A DNA stretch of 41,739 bases from Bacteroidales bacterium (GTDB taxonomy: Bacteria > Bacteroidota > Bacteroidia > Bacteroidales > UBA7960): the NCBI GenBank assembly GCA_003567205.1, contig PXAA01000066.1, forward strand, positions 1 through 41,739. The letters run 5' to 3'. The position numbers and the translations under genes are program-made. Under the pieces are notes generated by a model that was not told where the DNA came from, did no database searches, and was given only the letters and a program-made list of their open reading frames with translations. Positions 32,204 through 41,739 of the stretch are shown here, one piece after another. Position 1 is the first letter of the stretch. Every line of letters starts with the position of its first letter.

Positions 32204-33145
32204 TTAATCTGATTCGTTGTTATACTGATTATCAACCTTTCCTGCCTTAACGATCAATCCCAAAGGATCTACAAAAGGTGTTATCAGGCCCTTGTTCGAA
32301 GATGCGGCCTCCGCCGCCAGGTCTTCGGCACAAGGCACAATGGTCAGCACCGGAACATCTGTATTGTCAAGAATGCGTTCGGTCTTATTGGTGGAAAAAA
32401 TTTCCTGGATCCGGCCACCACGCTCAGCAACAATCATAATGAGGTCAGCATTGACCTGTTCTCCGAAAACAAGCAATGCCTCCGGCCAATCATAATTCGG
32501 ATTGACAATCAGGTCAGTGGTCACAGGGACATTGTTTTTCTGGAAAATGTCGTTGACGCTCTTTAACAGGGCTTCTTTATTGATGATCTTGGCCTTGTTT
32601 TCTGATGACAAAAATCCAAACACCCTGATTCTTGCACCAAAAACCTTGGAAAACCGGATGGCCTGCGTGATCTTCTGGGCGCTTCGCCTGGAAAAGTCCA
32701 CAGGGACCACAATGTTTTTAAATCCAACATGACGGTGCTTGTCTTTTACTACAAGCACAGGCACATGGGCGCGGCAAGCCACCTTGTAGGGATAGCTTCC
32801 GACGAGGTGCTGAATGCCCTTTTTCCCGTGCACCCCCATTACAATAAACGATGCACCCAGTCTGTTGGCTACTCGGTTGATGGTGTCAAACACATTCCCG
32901 TCCATGACCATATGGGTCGCCTTTAACCCTTGATCTTTGTTCAGGCGGGAGGCTATGCGAATCAGGCTTTCTTCTGCCTGTTTCTCTTTCTCTGTACCTT
33001 TTTGCCGTTTGCCAATAACATGAAGCAGGTAAATACGGTAATTGAAAATCTTTGCCAGGGCTGTGGCGTGGTTCAGGGCATAATCCGATACATCCGTAAA
33101 ATCCACGGGAACCAGGATGGCATCGCATGCCCTTATATCTTTCAT
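32204..33145 (-). CDS. Universal stress protein, tandem UspA domains
   Basis: MKDIRACDAILVPVDFTDVSDYALNHATALAKIFNYRIYLLHVI; FIVMGVHGKKGIQHLVGSYPYKVACRAHVPVLVVKD. Confidence 0.85.
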   Translation of the reverse strand: MKDIRACDAILVPVDFTDVSDYALNHATALAKIFNYRIYLLHVIGKRQKGTEKEKQAEESLIRIASRLNKDQGLKATHMVMDGNVFDTINRVANRLGASFIVMGVHGKKGIQHLVGSYPYKVACRAHVPVLVVKDKHRHVGFKNIVVPVDFSRRSAQKITQAIRFSKVFGARIRVFGFLSSENKAKIINKEALLKSVNDIFQKNNVPVTTDLIVNPNYDWPEALLVFGEQVNADLIMIVAERGGRIQEIFSTNKTERILDNTDVPVLTIVPCAEDLAAEAASSNKGLITPFVDPLGLIVKAGKVDNQYNNESD

Positions 33146-33226
33146 TCTTGCTTGCTTAAACCCGATGTAAATATAATAAATCTTTCGGGACAAAAAGACA
33201 TAATCCAGGTGTGCACGGCATGTTTA

Positions 33227-34792
33227 TTACATACCAGATAATTCATAAAACAGGGGTGCACCCGGCCCGATCGGAACCCCTAGAATTATCCATATAATGA
33301 GCATTGCCAGCCAGGCCAGCAGGAAAACAAATGTATAGGGCAGCATGGTGGCGATTATGGTACCGATCCCTGCCTTCTTGTCATACCTTTCCATAAAAGC
33401 AACGATCATGGCAAAATACGACATCATGGGTGCGATGATGTTGGTTACACTATCGCCCACACGATAGGCCAATTGTGTAAATTCGGGTGAATATCCAAGC
33501 AACATAAACATAGGAATGAACACGGGTGCCATAAGCGCCCACTTGGCACTGGCACTACCCACCACCAGGTTGATAAATGCCGAAATCAGCACCAGGGCAA
33601 TCATTATGGGGATGCGACCCAGTTCCAGTGATCCGATAAAATTGGCGCCCTGGATGGCAAAAATCAACCCCAGATTGGTCCAGTTAAAGTAAGCCACAAA
33701 TTGCGCAGCGAAAAAGACCAGGACTATATAGGTTCCCAATGTGGACATCGACTTTCCCATGCCGTTGATCACATCATAATTGCTTTTCAGGGTTTTGGCC
33801 GCAATGCCGTAAACGATCCCCAATATGGCGGCCACAACAAAAATAATGGCCACAATGCCACTCATAAAGGGTGAACGTAACAAGTCACCTGTTTCCGGGT
33901 CACGCATAAAACCAGATCCGGGAATGGATGACCATATACCACCCTCCATGGGTACAGCACTCCAAACCAGGATCAGGGCCAGAATAACAAGGGCCAGGAA
34001 GGTGGCCCTGATACCACGCTTTTCATCGCCGGTCAGCTGTTTGATTTCCTCGGGCTTTGCCTCCCCCTTATAATCCCCAAGCCTTGGCACCACCACCTTT
34101 TCGGTAACCCATGTTCCGATAAAGGCAATAAAAAATGTGGAAACAAACATAAAATAATAATTGGCGGTGGGGTTCACATTATACAGGGGGTCAATGATGC
34201 GCGCTGCTTCCTCCGAAAGGCCGGCCAGAAGCGGGTCAATGGTCCCCAGCAGGAGGTTGGCTGAATAGCCACCGGAAACCCCGGCAAAAGCAGCGGCAAT
34301 CCCGGCAATGGGATTGCGGCCGACGGCCAGGAATATCATTCCCCCAAGGGGCACAAGAACCACGTAACCCACTTCGCTGGCTGTATTGGATAAGATGCCG
34401 GCAAATACAATGGCGAAAGTCAGCAGCTTTTTTGGTGCAGAGATAACCAATAGACGCAGGCTGGTAGACATAAGGCCACTGGATTCCGCAACACCAATAC
34501 CCAACAAAGCAACCAGAACCGTTCCCAGGGGGGCAAAGGAGGTAAAATTCACAACCATCCTGGTCATGATCATATGCAAACCCTCCCTGCTAAGCAGATT
34601 AAAGGCAGCCACCTGTTCACCGGTGCCCGGATGCACCGCCGTCACATTAAATAATGTAGCCAGGCCACTCAGAAATATGATGGCAAACGCAAAAAGGGCA
34701 AACAAAGCAGCCGGATGGGGAAGCTTGTTACCAACCCGTTCAATCGATCCGAGAATCCTGGAAACCAAATTATTACTGTTGTTGTTTTTCAT
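33227..34792 (-). CDS. AbgT family transporter
   Basis: [102 protein letters not shown]. Confidence 0.92.
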   Translation of the reverse strand: MKNNNSNNLVSRILGSIERVGNKLPHPAALFALFAFAIIFLSGLATLFNVTAVHPGTGEQVAAFNLLSREGLHMIMTRMVVNFTSFAPLGTVLVALLGIGVAESSGLMSTSLRLLVISAPKKLLTFAIVFAGILSNTASEVGYVVLVPLGGMIFLAVGRNPIAGIAAAFAGVSGGYSANLLLGTIDPLLAGLSEEAARIIDPLYNVNPTANYYFMFVSTFFIAFIGTWVTEKVVVPRLGDYKGEAKPEEIKQLTGDEKRGIRATFLALVILALILVWSAVPMEGGIWSSIPGSGFMRDPETGDLLRSPFMSGIVAIIFVVAAILGIVYGIAAKTLKSNYDVINGMGKSMSTLGTYIVLVFFAAQFVAYFNWTNLGLIFAIQGANFIGSLELGRIPIMIALVLISAFINLVVGSASAKWALMAPVFIPMFMLLGYSPEFTQLAYRVGDSVTNIIAPMMSYFAMIVAFMERYDKKAGIGTIIATMLPYTFVFLLAWLAMLIIWIILGVPIGPGAPLFYELSGM

Positions 34793-34880
34793 AAAGAATT
34801 TCAATTATCATGTAAAAACGAAGCCAAAAATAAGGAAATTCGTTGAACCCGGAAAACAGCGCAGGGGATCTTACCGGCCA

Positions 34881-35855
34881 TTATTTAGAAGTATCCGGAA
34901 TATACAGGCGGCCCTGATGGGTATCTAAAACCTTCATTTTTTCCTCAACCTTCCGGACAACTGCTTCAGACCGGATCATACCCCAACGCTTTCCGGCTAT
35001 CAGTCGTGGGGGTATTTCACCGGAAAAACGGTCAATGGCAATGTCAGGTCTTAATCGTTCCACAAATGACACCACAAAATCTACGTACTCATCCAGTTCA
35101 AAAAGTGCAAAATCACCCGGGTTTTGTTCATATTCGAGGGCCATGGGCGTATCTTTAACAATCTGCAACTGATGGAATTTAACGGCCTGAACCGGTAAAC
35201 GGTTGATCATATCTGCCTGAGCAAGCATTTGGGTGCGGTTTTCGCCGGGGAGACCAAATATCAAATGAATACCTGTGAACAGCTTTCTTTTGGCTGTCAT
35301 GGCAATGGCATCCTGGGATTCGCGGAATGTATGTCCCCGGTTGATCCGTTTCAGACTATTGTCATAACATGACTCCAGCCCGTATTCAATTTTAATAAAA
35401 TATTGTTTTGCAAGCCGGGCCAGGTAATCGAGTTTTTCCTCATCCACGCAGTCGGGCCTTGTACCGATTACCAGACCGGAAATCGCTGGGTGCTGCAAGG
35501 CCTCATCATATATTTCTTTCAACCGGGCCAGGGGGGCATGCGTGTTGGAATAAGCCTGAAAGTATGCTACAAAACGGGTTGCACGCGGATAGCGCTTCCT
35601 GATAAAAGACAAACCTTCTTCTATCTGAAGGTAAATAGGCTTTGACGGATCGCAGTAAGAAGGGTTAAACCCCTCATTATTGCAAAATGTGCAACCTCCT
35701 GTGGCCACGGTGCCATCTCTGTTCGGACAACTGAAGCCGACATTGATGGTAAGCTTCTGCAACCTCGTGCCATATTGTTGACGAAGGCTGTCCGACAATG
35801 AATGGAAATGACGTTTGTTGCCCCACGGATACATACGTTTTGATTTTATCATCAT
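34881..35855 (-). CDS. TIGR01212-type radical SAM protein (YhcC-like)
   Basis: MYPWGNKRHFHSLSDSLRQQYGTRLQKLTINVGFSCPNRDGTVATGGCTFCNNEGFNPSYC; YFIKIEYGLESCYDNSLKRINRGHTF. Confidence 0.92.
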   Translation of the reverse strand: MMIKSKRMYPWGNKRHFHSLSDSLRQQYGTRLQKLTINVGFSCPNRDGTVATGGCTFCNNEGFNPSYCDPSKPIYLQIEEGLSFIRKRYPRATRFVAYFQAYSNTHAPLARLKEIYDEALQHPAISGLVIGTRPDCVDEEKLDYLARLAKQYFIKIEYGLESCYDNSLKRINRGHTFRESQDAIAMTAKRKLFTGIHLIFGLPGENRTQMLAQADMINRLPVQAVKFHQLQIVKDTPMALEYEQNPGDFALFELDEYVDFVVSFVERLRPDIAIDRFSGEIPPRLIAGKRWGMIRSEAVVRKVEEKMKVLDTHQGRLYIPDTSK

Positions 35856-35987
35856 GAGCCCTTGGGCGAAGAACCGGGCATTTTCGAGCTTACCAAAGGT
35901 AATCTCGAATCCCGGATTTCAGACTTGCAAATTTAAACATATTTAGGTATTCATAAGAGACTTGCGCACAAAGTCTTAGGGGCGCAA

Positions 35988-36019
35988 TTTTGCCCTTAAC
36001 GTAATATTTCCTATCTTTG
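35988..36019 (+). promoter_or_regulatory. Bacteroidota promoter: TTTTG - 19 nt - TATCTTTG
   Basis: -33 TTTTG (35988-35992) and -7 TATCTTTG (36012-36019) with 19-nt spacing, upstream of the symporter gene. Confidence 0.7.
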
Positions 36020-36046
36020 CCGTATAAAAATCCACTTTACAATCAA

Positions 36047-37489
36047 ATGCATTTTTTGGACATTCTGGTATTCACCTTATACATGATGGGGGTGATCGGT
36101 ATCGGCATTTACTTCCTTATCCATAATAAGGGGGTTGACGACTATTATGTGGGTGGCAGAAAAATCGGGAGCGTACACATTGGCCTGTCGGTTGTTGCCA
36201 CGGATGTTGGCGGCGGGTTTTCCATCGGGTTGGGGGGGCTTGGTTTTATCATGGGACTGGCCGGGTCGTGGATGTTGTTTACGGGTCTGGTTGGTGCCTG
36301 GCTGAGCGCTGTATTGCTCATACCCCGGGTTAAGCATTTAGAAAAAACAAAGACGTTTTACACATTCCCACAGTTTCTGGGCAGTTTTTACAGTCCCAAT
36401 GTGGCCATGCTGGCAGGCATCATATCTGCCATAGGCTATCTGGGTTTTACCAGTTCACAGATACTGGCAGGTGCCATCCTTGCAGAAGCCACTTTTACCC
36501 CGCTTCTGGAAAGGCAAACAGCCTTGATTATCATGGGCATCATTGTGATCGTTTACACGGCTATGGGAGGGATCAAAGCGGTGATATATACAGATACCAT
36601 TCAGTGGATTATTCTGATGTCAGGACTTGTTTTTATCGGGATCCCTATTGCATTTTACAGTGTGGGCGGAATGGATGGCATCAGGGAAGTATTGCCCCCG
36701 GAATATTTCAGCCTGGCAAATATTTCGTGGCAACAAATGCTTAACTGGGCCGTCACCATCATCCCAATATGGTTTGTGGGAATGACACTTTATCAGCGCA
36801 TCTATGCCTCGCGCGACAGAAAGCAGGCCCAGAAGGCGTGGTATATAGCCGGATTGTTTGAGTGGCCCGTGATGGCATTCATGGGGGTATTGCTGGGACT
36901 GTTTGCGCGTGTGGCAATCGCCCAGGGAATGTTTGAATACATTGGCTTTACAGAAACTTCCGATATTGATGCGGAGCAAGGCCTGCCATTACTGCTGCGC
37001 ACCGTTTTGCCTGTCGGATTAATGGGGTTGATGATGGCTGCCTATTTCTCTGCCATCATGTCGACCGCCGACAGCTGCCTTATGGCGTCCAGCGGAAACT
37101 TCCTGATCGATATTCTAGCCAGGTGGTTTAAGGTGCCTGAAGGAAGAAAGGCATTCCTGCTGGTTAGCCAGGGACTTACACTGATTCTCGGGGTCATTGC
37201 GCTGATGCTGGCCTCGGTGATGCCGAGCGTACTGGAGCTCATGCTCCACTCTTACGCTTTTATGGTATCCGGGTTGTTTATACCCGTTATCGGGGCACTG
37301 TTTTTAAAAAATGCACGCCCTGCTGCTGCCTTTTGGTCAATGCTCCTGGGCGGCGGCACCACCATAACCCTGATCATAGGCGAATGGGGGCTTCCCCTGG
37401 ACCTCGATCCAAACATATTTGGCATATCATTGTCCCTTATCTCATTTATTATCATTAACTTCATCATCAATAAAAAAAGAAAAAAATAA
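36047..37489 (+). CDS. Sodium:solute symporter family protein
   Basis: VDDYYVGGRKIGSVHIGLSVVATDVGGGFSIGLGGLGFIMGLAGSW; about 13 hydrophobic helices; PVGLMGLMMAAYFSAIMSTADSCLMASSGNFLIDI. Confidence 0.93.
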   Translation: MHFLDILVFTLYMMGVIGIGIYFLIHNKGVDDYYVGGRKIGSVHIGLSVVATDVGGGFSIGLGGLGFIMGLAGSWMLFTGLVGAWLSAVLLIPRVKHLEKTKTFYTFPQFLGSFYSPNVAMLAGIISAIGYLGFTSSQILAGAILAEATFTPLLERQTALIIMGIIVIVYTAMGGIKAVIYTDTIQWIILMSGLVFIGIPIAFYSVGGMDGIREVLPPEYFSLANISWQQMLNWAVTIIPIWFVGMTLYQRIYASRDRKQAQKAWYIAGLFEWPVMAFMGVLLGLFARVAIAQGMFEYIGFTETSDIDAEQGLPLLLRTVLPVGLMGLMMAAYFSAIMSTADSCLMASSGNFLIDILARWFKVPEGRKAFLLVSQGLTLILGVIALMLASVMPSVLELMLHSYAFMVSGLFIPVIGALFLKNARPAAAFWSMLLGGGTTITLIIGEWGLPLDLDPNIFGISLSLISFIIINFIINKKRKK

Positions 37490-37926
37490 TGGGTTACACA
37501 TTTTTCACTCCAAAAGACAAGGTTTCGGAAGAAACAAAAAAAGAGATCGCTGACTTTTTGTTTGAACATCTCGATCAGTTTGGCGATGAACACAAGTACA
37601 TCATAAAATGCATTAACTTTGCCCTTGACGATAAGAAAAAGTTTGGCGGTTTCATACTTGTATCAAGGGAAGAAGGCAAGATTACCGGTGCGGTGATTAT
37701 CAATAAAACCGGTATGGGTGGCTATATTCCCGAGAACATCCTGGTTTATATTGCCGTTCACAAAGATTGCCGGGGCAAGGGGCTTGGCAAAGAATTGATG
37801 ATTAAAACATTCGATCAGGCCGAAGGAGACATCAAACTGCATGTTGAACCTGAGAATCCTGCCCGTTTTCTTTACGAAAAACTTGGATTTACAAGTAAAT
37901 ACCTGGAAATGCGGTGGACCCGCTAA
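37489..37926 (+). CDS. GNAT family N-acetyltransferase
   Basis: ILVYIAVHKDCRGKGLGKELMIKTFDQAEGDIKLHVEPENPARFLYEKLGF; acetyl-CoA motif RGKGLG. Confidence 0.9.
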   Translation: MGYTFFTPKDKVSEETKKEIADFLFEHLDQFGDEHKYIIKCINFALDDKKKFGGFILVSREEGKITGAVIINKTGMGGYIPENILVYIAVHKDCRGKGLGKELMIKTFDQAEGDIKLHVEPENPARFLYEKLGFTSKYLEMRWTR

Positions 37927-37936
37927 ATAAATAATC

Positions 37937-39010
37937 ATGGCAGAAATTGCAATCAGCCGCAAGAAGCTGACGCACAATTACAACTACCTGGAAAGGTTGT
38001 TCAACAAACACAACATCCAGTGGGGGATTGTAACCAAGCTTCTATGCGGCAACCCAATGTACATCAAAGAAATTATTAAACTGGGGGCCAGGGAGTTAAT
38101 GGACTCGAGGATTTCCAACCTTCGCACAATCAAACGCATTGACCCGGGGGTAAAGACCATTTATATCAAACCCCCGCCAATACGCAGCATTAGGAGCATA
38201 GTCAAATACGCTGATGTGAGTATGAACTCCGACCTGGAGACCATGAAGCTGATCTCGCGTGAAGCCCAGAAGCAAGATAAAGTCCATCAGGTTATCATCA
38301 TGGTGGAGATGGGTGAATTGCGCGAGGGGGTGCTGGGCGAGAAACTCGTTGATTTCTATTCCAGGGTTTTTGAGCTGCCCAACATTAAAATACTTGGGTT
38401 TGGCACCAACCTGAACTGCCTTTACGGTGTAATGCCCTCGCGCGACAAGCTGATCCAACTCAGCCTTTATAAACAAATTGTGGAGGTTAAATTCAACCGC
38501 AAGGTCAATTTACTCTCGGGGGGAACCTCTGTCACCATCCCCATGCTGGCAAAAAAACAAGTGCCCCCGGGATTGAATCATTTTCGTGTAGGGGAAACCC
38601 TTTATTTTGGGGCCAACTTATTTACCGGTAAAACAATCAAGGGGATGAAAGACGACGTCATCACCTTCAAAGCCGAAATCATAGAGCTGCTCGAAAAACC
38701 CATAATTCCCGAAGGCAATCTGGCAGAAAATCCGTCGGGCGAATCTTTTGAGATAAACGATGCAAATTACGGAAAAACATCCTGGCGGGCATTGCTGGAT
38801 GTCGGACTTTTGGACATAGGCCCCGACTTTTTGATCCCAAACGATAAAAATGTAGAAATGGCCGGTGCCAGCTCCGATATCCTGGTGATCGATCTCGGTA
38901 AAAACCCAAAAAAATACAAAGTGGGCGATTTTATCAAGTTTAAGCTCAAATATATGGGGGCACTTCGCTTGTTTAACTCAGACTATGTGATCAAAAAGCT
39001 TGAAGACTAA
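37937..39010 (+). CDS. Alanine/ornithine racemase family PLP-dependent enzyme
   Basis: MAEIAISRKKLTHNYNYLERLFNKHNIQWGIVTKLLCGNPMYIKEIIKLGARELMDSRISNLRTIK; fold-III PLP barrel with Lys in VTKLLCGN; FRVGETLYFGAN; C-terminal extension beyond YggS-type proteins. Confidence 0.85.
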   Translation: MAEIAISRKKLTHNYNYLERLFNKHNIQWGIVTKLLCGNPMYIKEIIKLGARELMDSRISNLRTIKRIDPGVKTIYIKPPPIRSIRSIVKYADVSMNSDLETMKLISREAQKQDKVHQVIIMVEMGELREGVLGEKLVDFYSRVFELPNIKILGFGTNLNCLYGVMPSRDKLIQLSLYKQIVEVKFNRKVNLLSGGTSVTIPMLAKKQVPPGLNHFRVGETLYFGANLFTGKTIKGMKDDVITFKAEIIELLEKPIIPEGNLAENPSGESFEINDANYGKTSWRALLDVGLLDIGPDFLIPNDKNVEMAGASSDILVIDLGKNPKKYKVGDFIKFKLKYMGALRLFNSDYVIKKLED

Positions 39011-39481
39011 TTAGCGGATGCGGTCGGCCGACCGTACCATTTCTTCATCTTTCTTGATGGCTCTGTTGGCTAATAAAACAAATATCAGGGAAATTATCGG
39101 GAAGAAAATTCCCGGACCGTAGGAAAACCCGGCATCGTGCACCTGGTTGCGCAGATTGTCTGTCAGAAAAAATGCCACCAAAATCATGGCCGCATGCACC
39201 AGCATATTGTATTTGCCCAGCCGGATCTGAAAAAGACGATCCTTGTACTGAAAGCTGGTATAAATGGTTAAAAATACGCCCAGAGCAAATAATCCCAGTA
39301 AAAGAAGTGCTATCCAGTGACCGGACAGATCGCCCAGGGCGTCATAAAATATGTTGTATTTCGATAGACGAAACGGAATTTCAGGTGCTTCCGCAGGAAA
39401 GTACGCCAGGGGAAGCATGACAAACAGGATGGCAAAAACAAAGACCAGAAACAAATAAATGCTTTGTATACGTTGTAGCAT
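39011..39481 (-). CDS. DUF4293 domain-containing protein
   Basis: MLQRIQSIYLFLVFVFAILFVMLPLAYF, four TM helices; next to rho as common in Bacteroidota. Confidence 0.85.
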   Translation of the reverse strand: MLQRIQSIYLFLVFVFAILFVMLPLAYFPAEAPEIPFRLSKYNIFYDALGDLSGHWIALLLLGLFALGVFLTIYTSFQYKDRLFQIRLGKYNMLVHAAMILVAFFLTDNLRNQVHDAGFSYGPGIFFPIISLIFVLLANRAIKKDEEMVRSADRIR

Positions 39482-39513
39482 GATTTTTAATCATTGGTTT
39501 ACAATATTATTTT

Positions 39514-39521
39514 CAAAAGTA
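39514..39521 (-). promoter_or_regulatory. Bacteroidota-type -7 element (TACTTTTG) for the DUF4293 gene
   Basis: Reverse complement of CAAAAGTA, about 30 nt upstream of the start codon. Confidence 0.45.
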
Positions 39522-39598
39522 CGTAAAAAAGCTGTAAACAAATACGGTAGAACGGATAGCTTTTATGAAAAAAATTTTTTTGTTTAAACAGGAATCTT

Positions 39599-39606
39599 TA
39601 TATTTG
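39599..39606 (+). promoter_or_regulatory. Bacteroidota-type -7 element (TATATTTG) for rho
   Basis: TAnnTTTG match with TTTG 16 nt upstream (spacing shorter than usual); implies a ~200-nt rho leader. Confidence 0.45.
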
Positions 39607-39812
39607 CACCAATTCCTGCTTATTCAATATTTTTCTTTGACAAACATACCTGTACTATACTGTTTCATTCAATAGCATTCATTGTTGGTGCTTTGGCAAG
39701 TTCATTCCCGCCGATCGCCCGAAAGCAGGCTTAAAGTGCCTCTCATTCATAATGCAATGGCACGGTTAATCATTAAATAATTTTATTTCAGACCCAAATT
39801 ACCTATTATCCC

Positions 39813-41654
39813 ATGTACGACATCGTAGAATTGAACAACAAGCTTCTTGCCGAGTTAAAAGACATTGCCAGGGGCTTAGGCATCAAAAAAGTAGATTCAT
39901 ATAAAAAGCAAGACCTTATTTATAAGGTTCTTGACGCCCAGGCTTTGAACCCGTCTCCTTCTCCTGCCAAAGAGAGCAGGCCAGAGCAGAAATCCGGCCG
40001 CAGGCCGGGGCGTCCGCGCAAGCGGATCCCTGCCGGAAGTTCTTCCGAGCATAAGGCAATCGAAAAAACAGAAAGCACCCATAAACCTGAAGAGGTTAAG
40101 GCACCACAAATGAGTAAGCCGCCGCAGAAAGAGCAAAGACCATCCCAAAAGGAAGACAAAACCAGGGAAAAGGAAATAACCAAAAAGAGGGGGCGCCGAA
40201 GCAAAAAGGAACAACGTCCGGCTGCTGATTCCAGAGAAGGAACAGATCATCAAAAACAAGTGAAACAAGAGAAAAAGGCAAACCAGCAGGATGAAGTGGT
40301 TGTCCGTGGCAAAGACCAGGACAAGGTCAAAAAACAGCACTTTTCTGAAAAGCAGGAGCGTTTGCAGCACAGGCCGGGCATGACAGATCACCAGGAAAGG
40401 ACAGAGGGTGTCATAACGGAAGATCTGCCAAAAGATAAGGCAGCAGATCAACCGGCCAAAAGCAAGGACAAGGAAAGAGAGCCATATCAGCGGCCCAAAG
40501 GTTTTGACAAGCGTACAGGGGAACCCGTATATGAGTTTGACGGCATCATTGTTGCTGAGGGGGTGATCGAGATCATGCCCGACGGCTATGGGTTTCTGAG
40601 ATCTTCTGATTATAATTACCTGAATTCCCCGGACGACATTTATGTTTCACAAAGTCAGATCAAGTTATTCGGCCTGAAAACCGGCGACACCGTCAAAGGA
40701 GGCATCCGTCCACCCAAGGAAAATGAAAAGTACTTTCCGCTGATCAAAGTGGAACAGATCAACGGCCGCATCCCTGCTGAGGTTCGCGACAGGGTACCTT
40801 TTGACTTCCTTACCCCGCTCTTCCCTGATGAAAAGTTTCAGATCACCGGTCACAAAGGGGAAACCTTGTCAACACGTATCATAGATATGTTTGCCCCCCT
40901 TGGCAAAGGCCAGCGCGGATTAATCGTGGCACAGCCGAAAACTGGAAAAACAATCCTGCTGCAGGAAATCGCCAATGCCATTGCGGCAAACCATCCTGAA
41001 GTGTACCTGATCGTGCTGCTCATTGATGAAAGGCCCGAGGAGGTAACAGAAATGGCACGCAATGTAAGGGGTGAAGTGATTTCATCCACATTTGATGAAC
41101 CGGCAGAGCGCCATGTGAAGGTGTCCAATATTGTACTGGAAAAAGCCAAACGCATGGTGGAATGCGGACATGATGTGGTAATCCTGCTTGATAGTATTAC
41201 CCGCCTTGCAAGGGCATTCAACACCGTATCACCCGCCTCCGGTAAGGTGTTGTCAGGTGGTGTGGATGCCAACGCCCTGCACAAACCCAAACGCTTCTTT
41301 GGTGCAGCCCGCAATATCGAAAACGGGGGGTCTCTTTCTATTATTGCCACCGCCCTTATAGATACAGGCTCAAAGATGGACGAAGTGATCTTTGAAGAAT
41401 TTAAAGGAACGGGCAACATGGAACTTCAGCTCGACCGCAAGTTGTCAAACAAACGCATATTCCCCTCCATCGACATTGTGGCCTCCGGCACACGCCGCGA
41501 AGACCTGCTGCTACACAAAGACATCATGAACAGGGTCTGGGTGCTGCGTAAGTTTATTGCCGACATGACCTCACTTGAAGCCATGGAATTTTTGATGGAC
41601 AGGATTAAGCATACCCGCGACAACGAAGAATTCCTGATGTCTATGAATGGTTAA
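39813..41654 (+). CDS. rho: Transcription termination factor Rho with long N-terminal disordered insert
   Basis: N-terminal [39 protein letters not shown]; charged insert ~aa 46-230; [36 protein letters not shown]; Walker [17 protein letters not shown]; Walker [18 protein letters not shown]. Confidence 0.97.
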   Translation: MYDIVELNNKLLAELKDIARGLGIKKVDSYKKQDLIYKVLDAQALNPSPSPAKESRPEQKSGRRPGRPRKRIPAGSSSEHKAIEKTESTHKPEEVKAPQMSKPPQKEQRPSQKEDKTREKEITKKRGRRSKKEQRPAADSREGTDHQKQVKQEKKANQQDEVVVRGKDQDKVKKQHFSEKQERLQHRPGMTDHQERTEGVITEDLPKDKAADQPAKSKDKEREPYQRPKGFDKRTGEPVYEFDGIIVAEGVIEIMPDGYGFLRSSDYNYLNSPDDIYVSQSQIKLFGLKTGDTVKGGIRPPKENEKYFPLIKVEQINGRIPAEVRDRVPFDFLTPLFPDEKFQITGHKGETLSTRIIDMFAPLGKGQRGLIVAQPKTGKTILLQEIANAIAANHPEVYLIVLLIDERPEEVTEMARNVRGEVISSTFDEPAERHVKVSNIVLEKAKRMVECGHDVVILLDSITRLARAFNTVSPASGKVLSGGVDANALHKPKRFFGAARNIENGGSLSIIATALIDTGSKMDEVIFEEFKGTGNMELQLDRKLSNKRIFPSIDIVASGTRREDLLLHKDIMNRVWVLRKFIADMTSLEAMEFLMDRIKHTRDNEEFLMSMNG

Positions 41655-41739
41655 ACCTGGCACTCTTCTCCCCGATACTTTTTGGCTAAACCAGACAGGC
41701 TTTGTATTAGGGTTCAGGGTCTGACCCGCCACGGGTGAA

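Noticed and set aside
39897-40451. 184-aa hydrophobic minus-strand ORF opposite the rho insert
   Set aside because: Antisense of a Lys/Glu-rich sequence naturally gives Phe/Leu-rich translation; no independent promoter or start evidence.

Overview
The window looks like an ordinary chromosomal segment of a Bacteroidota genome, probably Bacteroidales/Marinilabiliales-like. Supporting signs are a T9SS sorting tail, TAnnTTTG-type promoters, DUF4293-rho and DUF1015-serA-serC neighbourhoods, and the lack of strong Shine-Dalgarno sites. I find about 27 genes, mostly housekeeping: rocD, ligA, lolD, rpsA, lon, rpmE2, serA, serC, pcm, a TrmH-family methyltransferase, proline dehydrogenase, rho, an AbgT transporter and a sodium:solute symporter. 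I found no rRNA, tRNA, CRISPR array, prophage or transposon. The more interesting points are: a cobalamin riboswitch ahead of a BtuB-like receptor and a BtuG-like propeller lipoprotein; an apparent arsenite-methyltransferase (ArsM) C-terminal remnant just before that riboswitch; a signal-peptide-bearing PCMT next to a membrane spermidine-synthase-like protein with degenerate catalytic motifs; ribosomal protein S1 with an N-terminal 12-aa tandem repeat and a strong hairpin in its leader; Rho with a long charged disordered insert containing an AT-hook-like motif; a tight symporter-GNAT-ornithine/alanine racemase cluster; and a 410-codon T9SS cargo gene absent from the supplied ORF track because it runs off the left edge. 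I did not see a clear, wholly new defence or mobile system. All calls come from reading the sequence; no searches were run.
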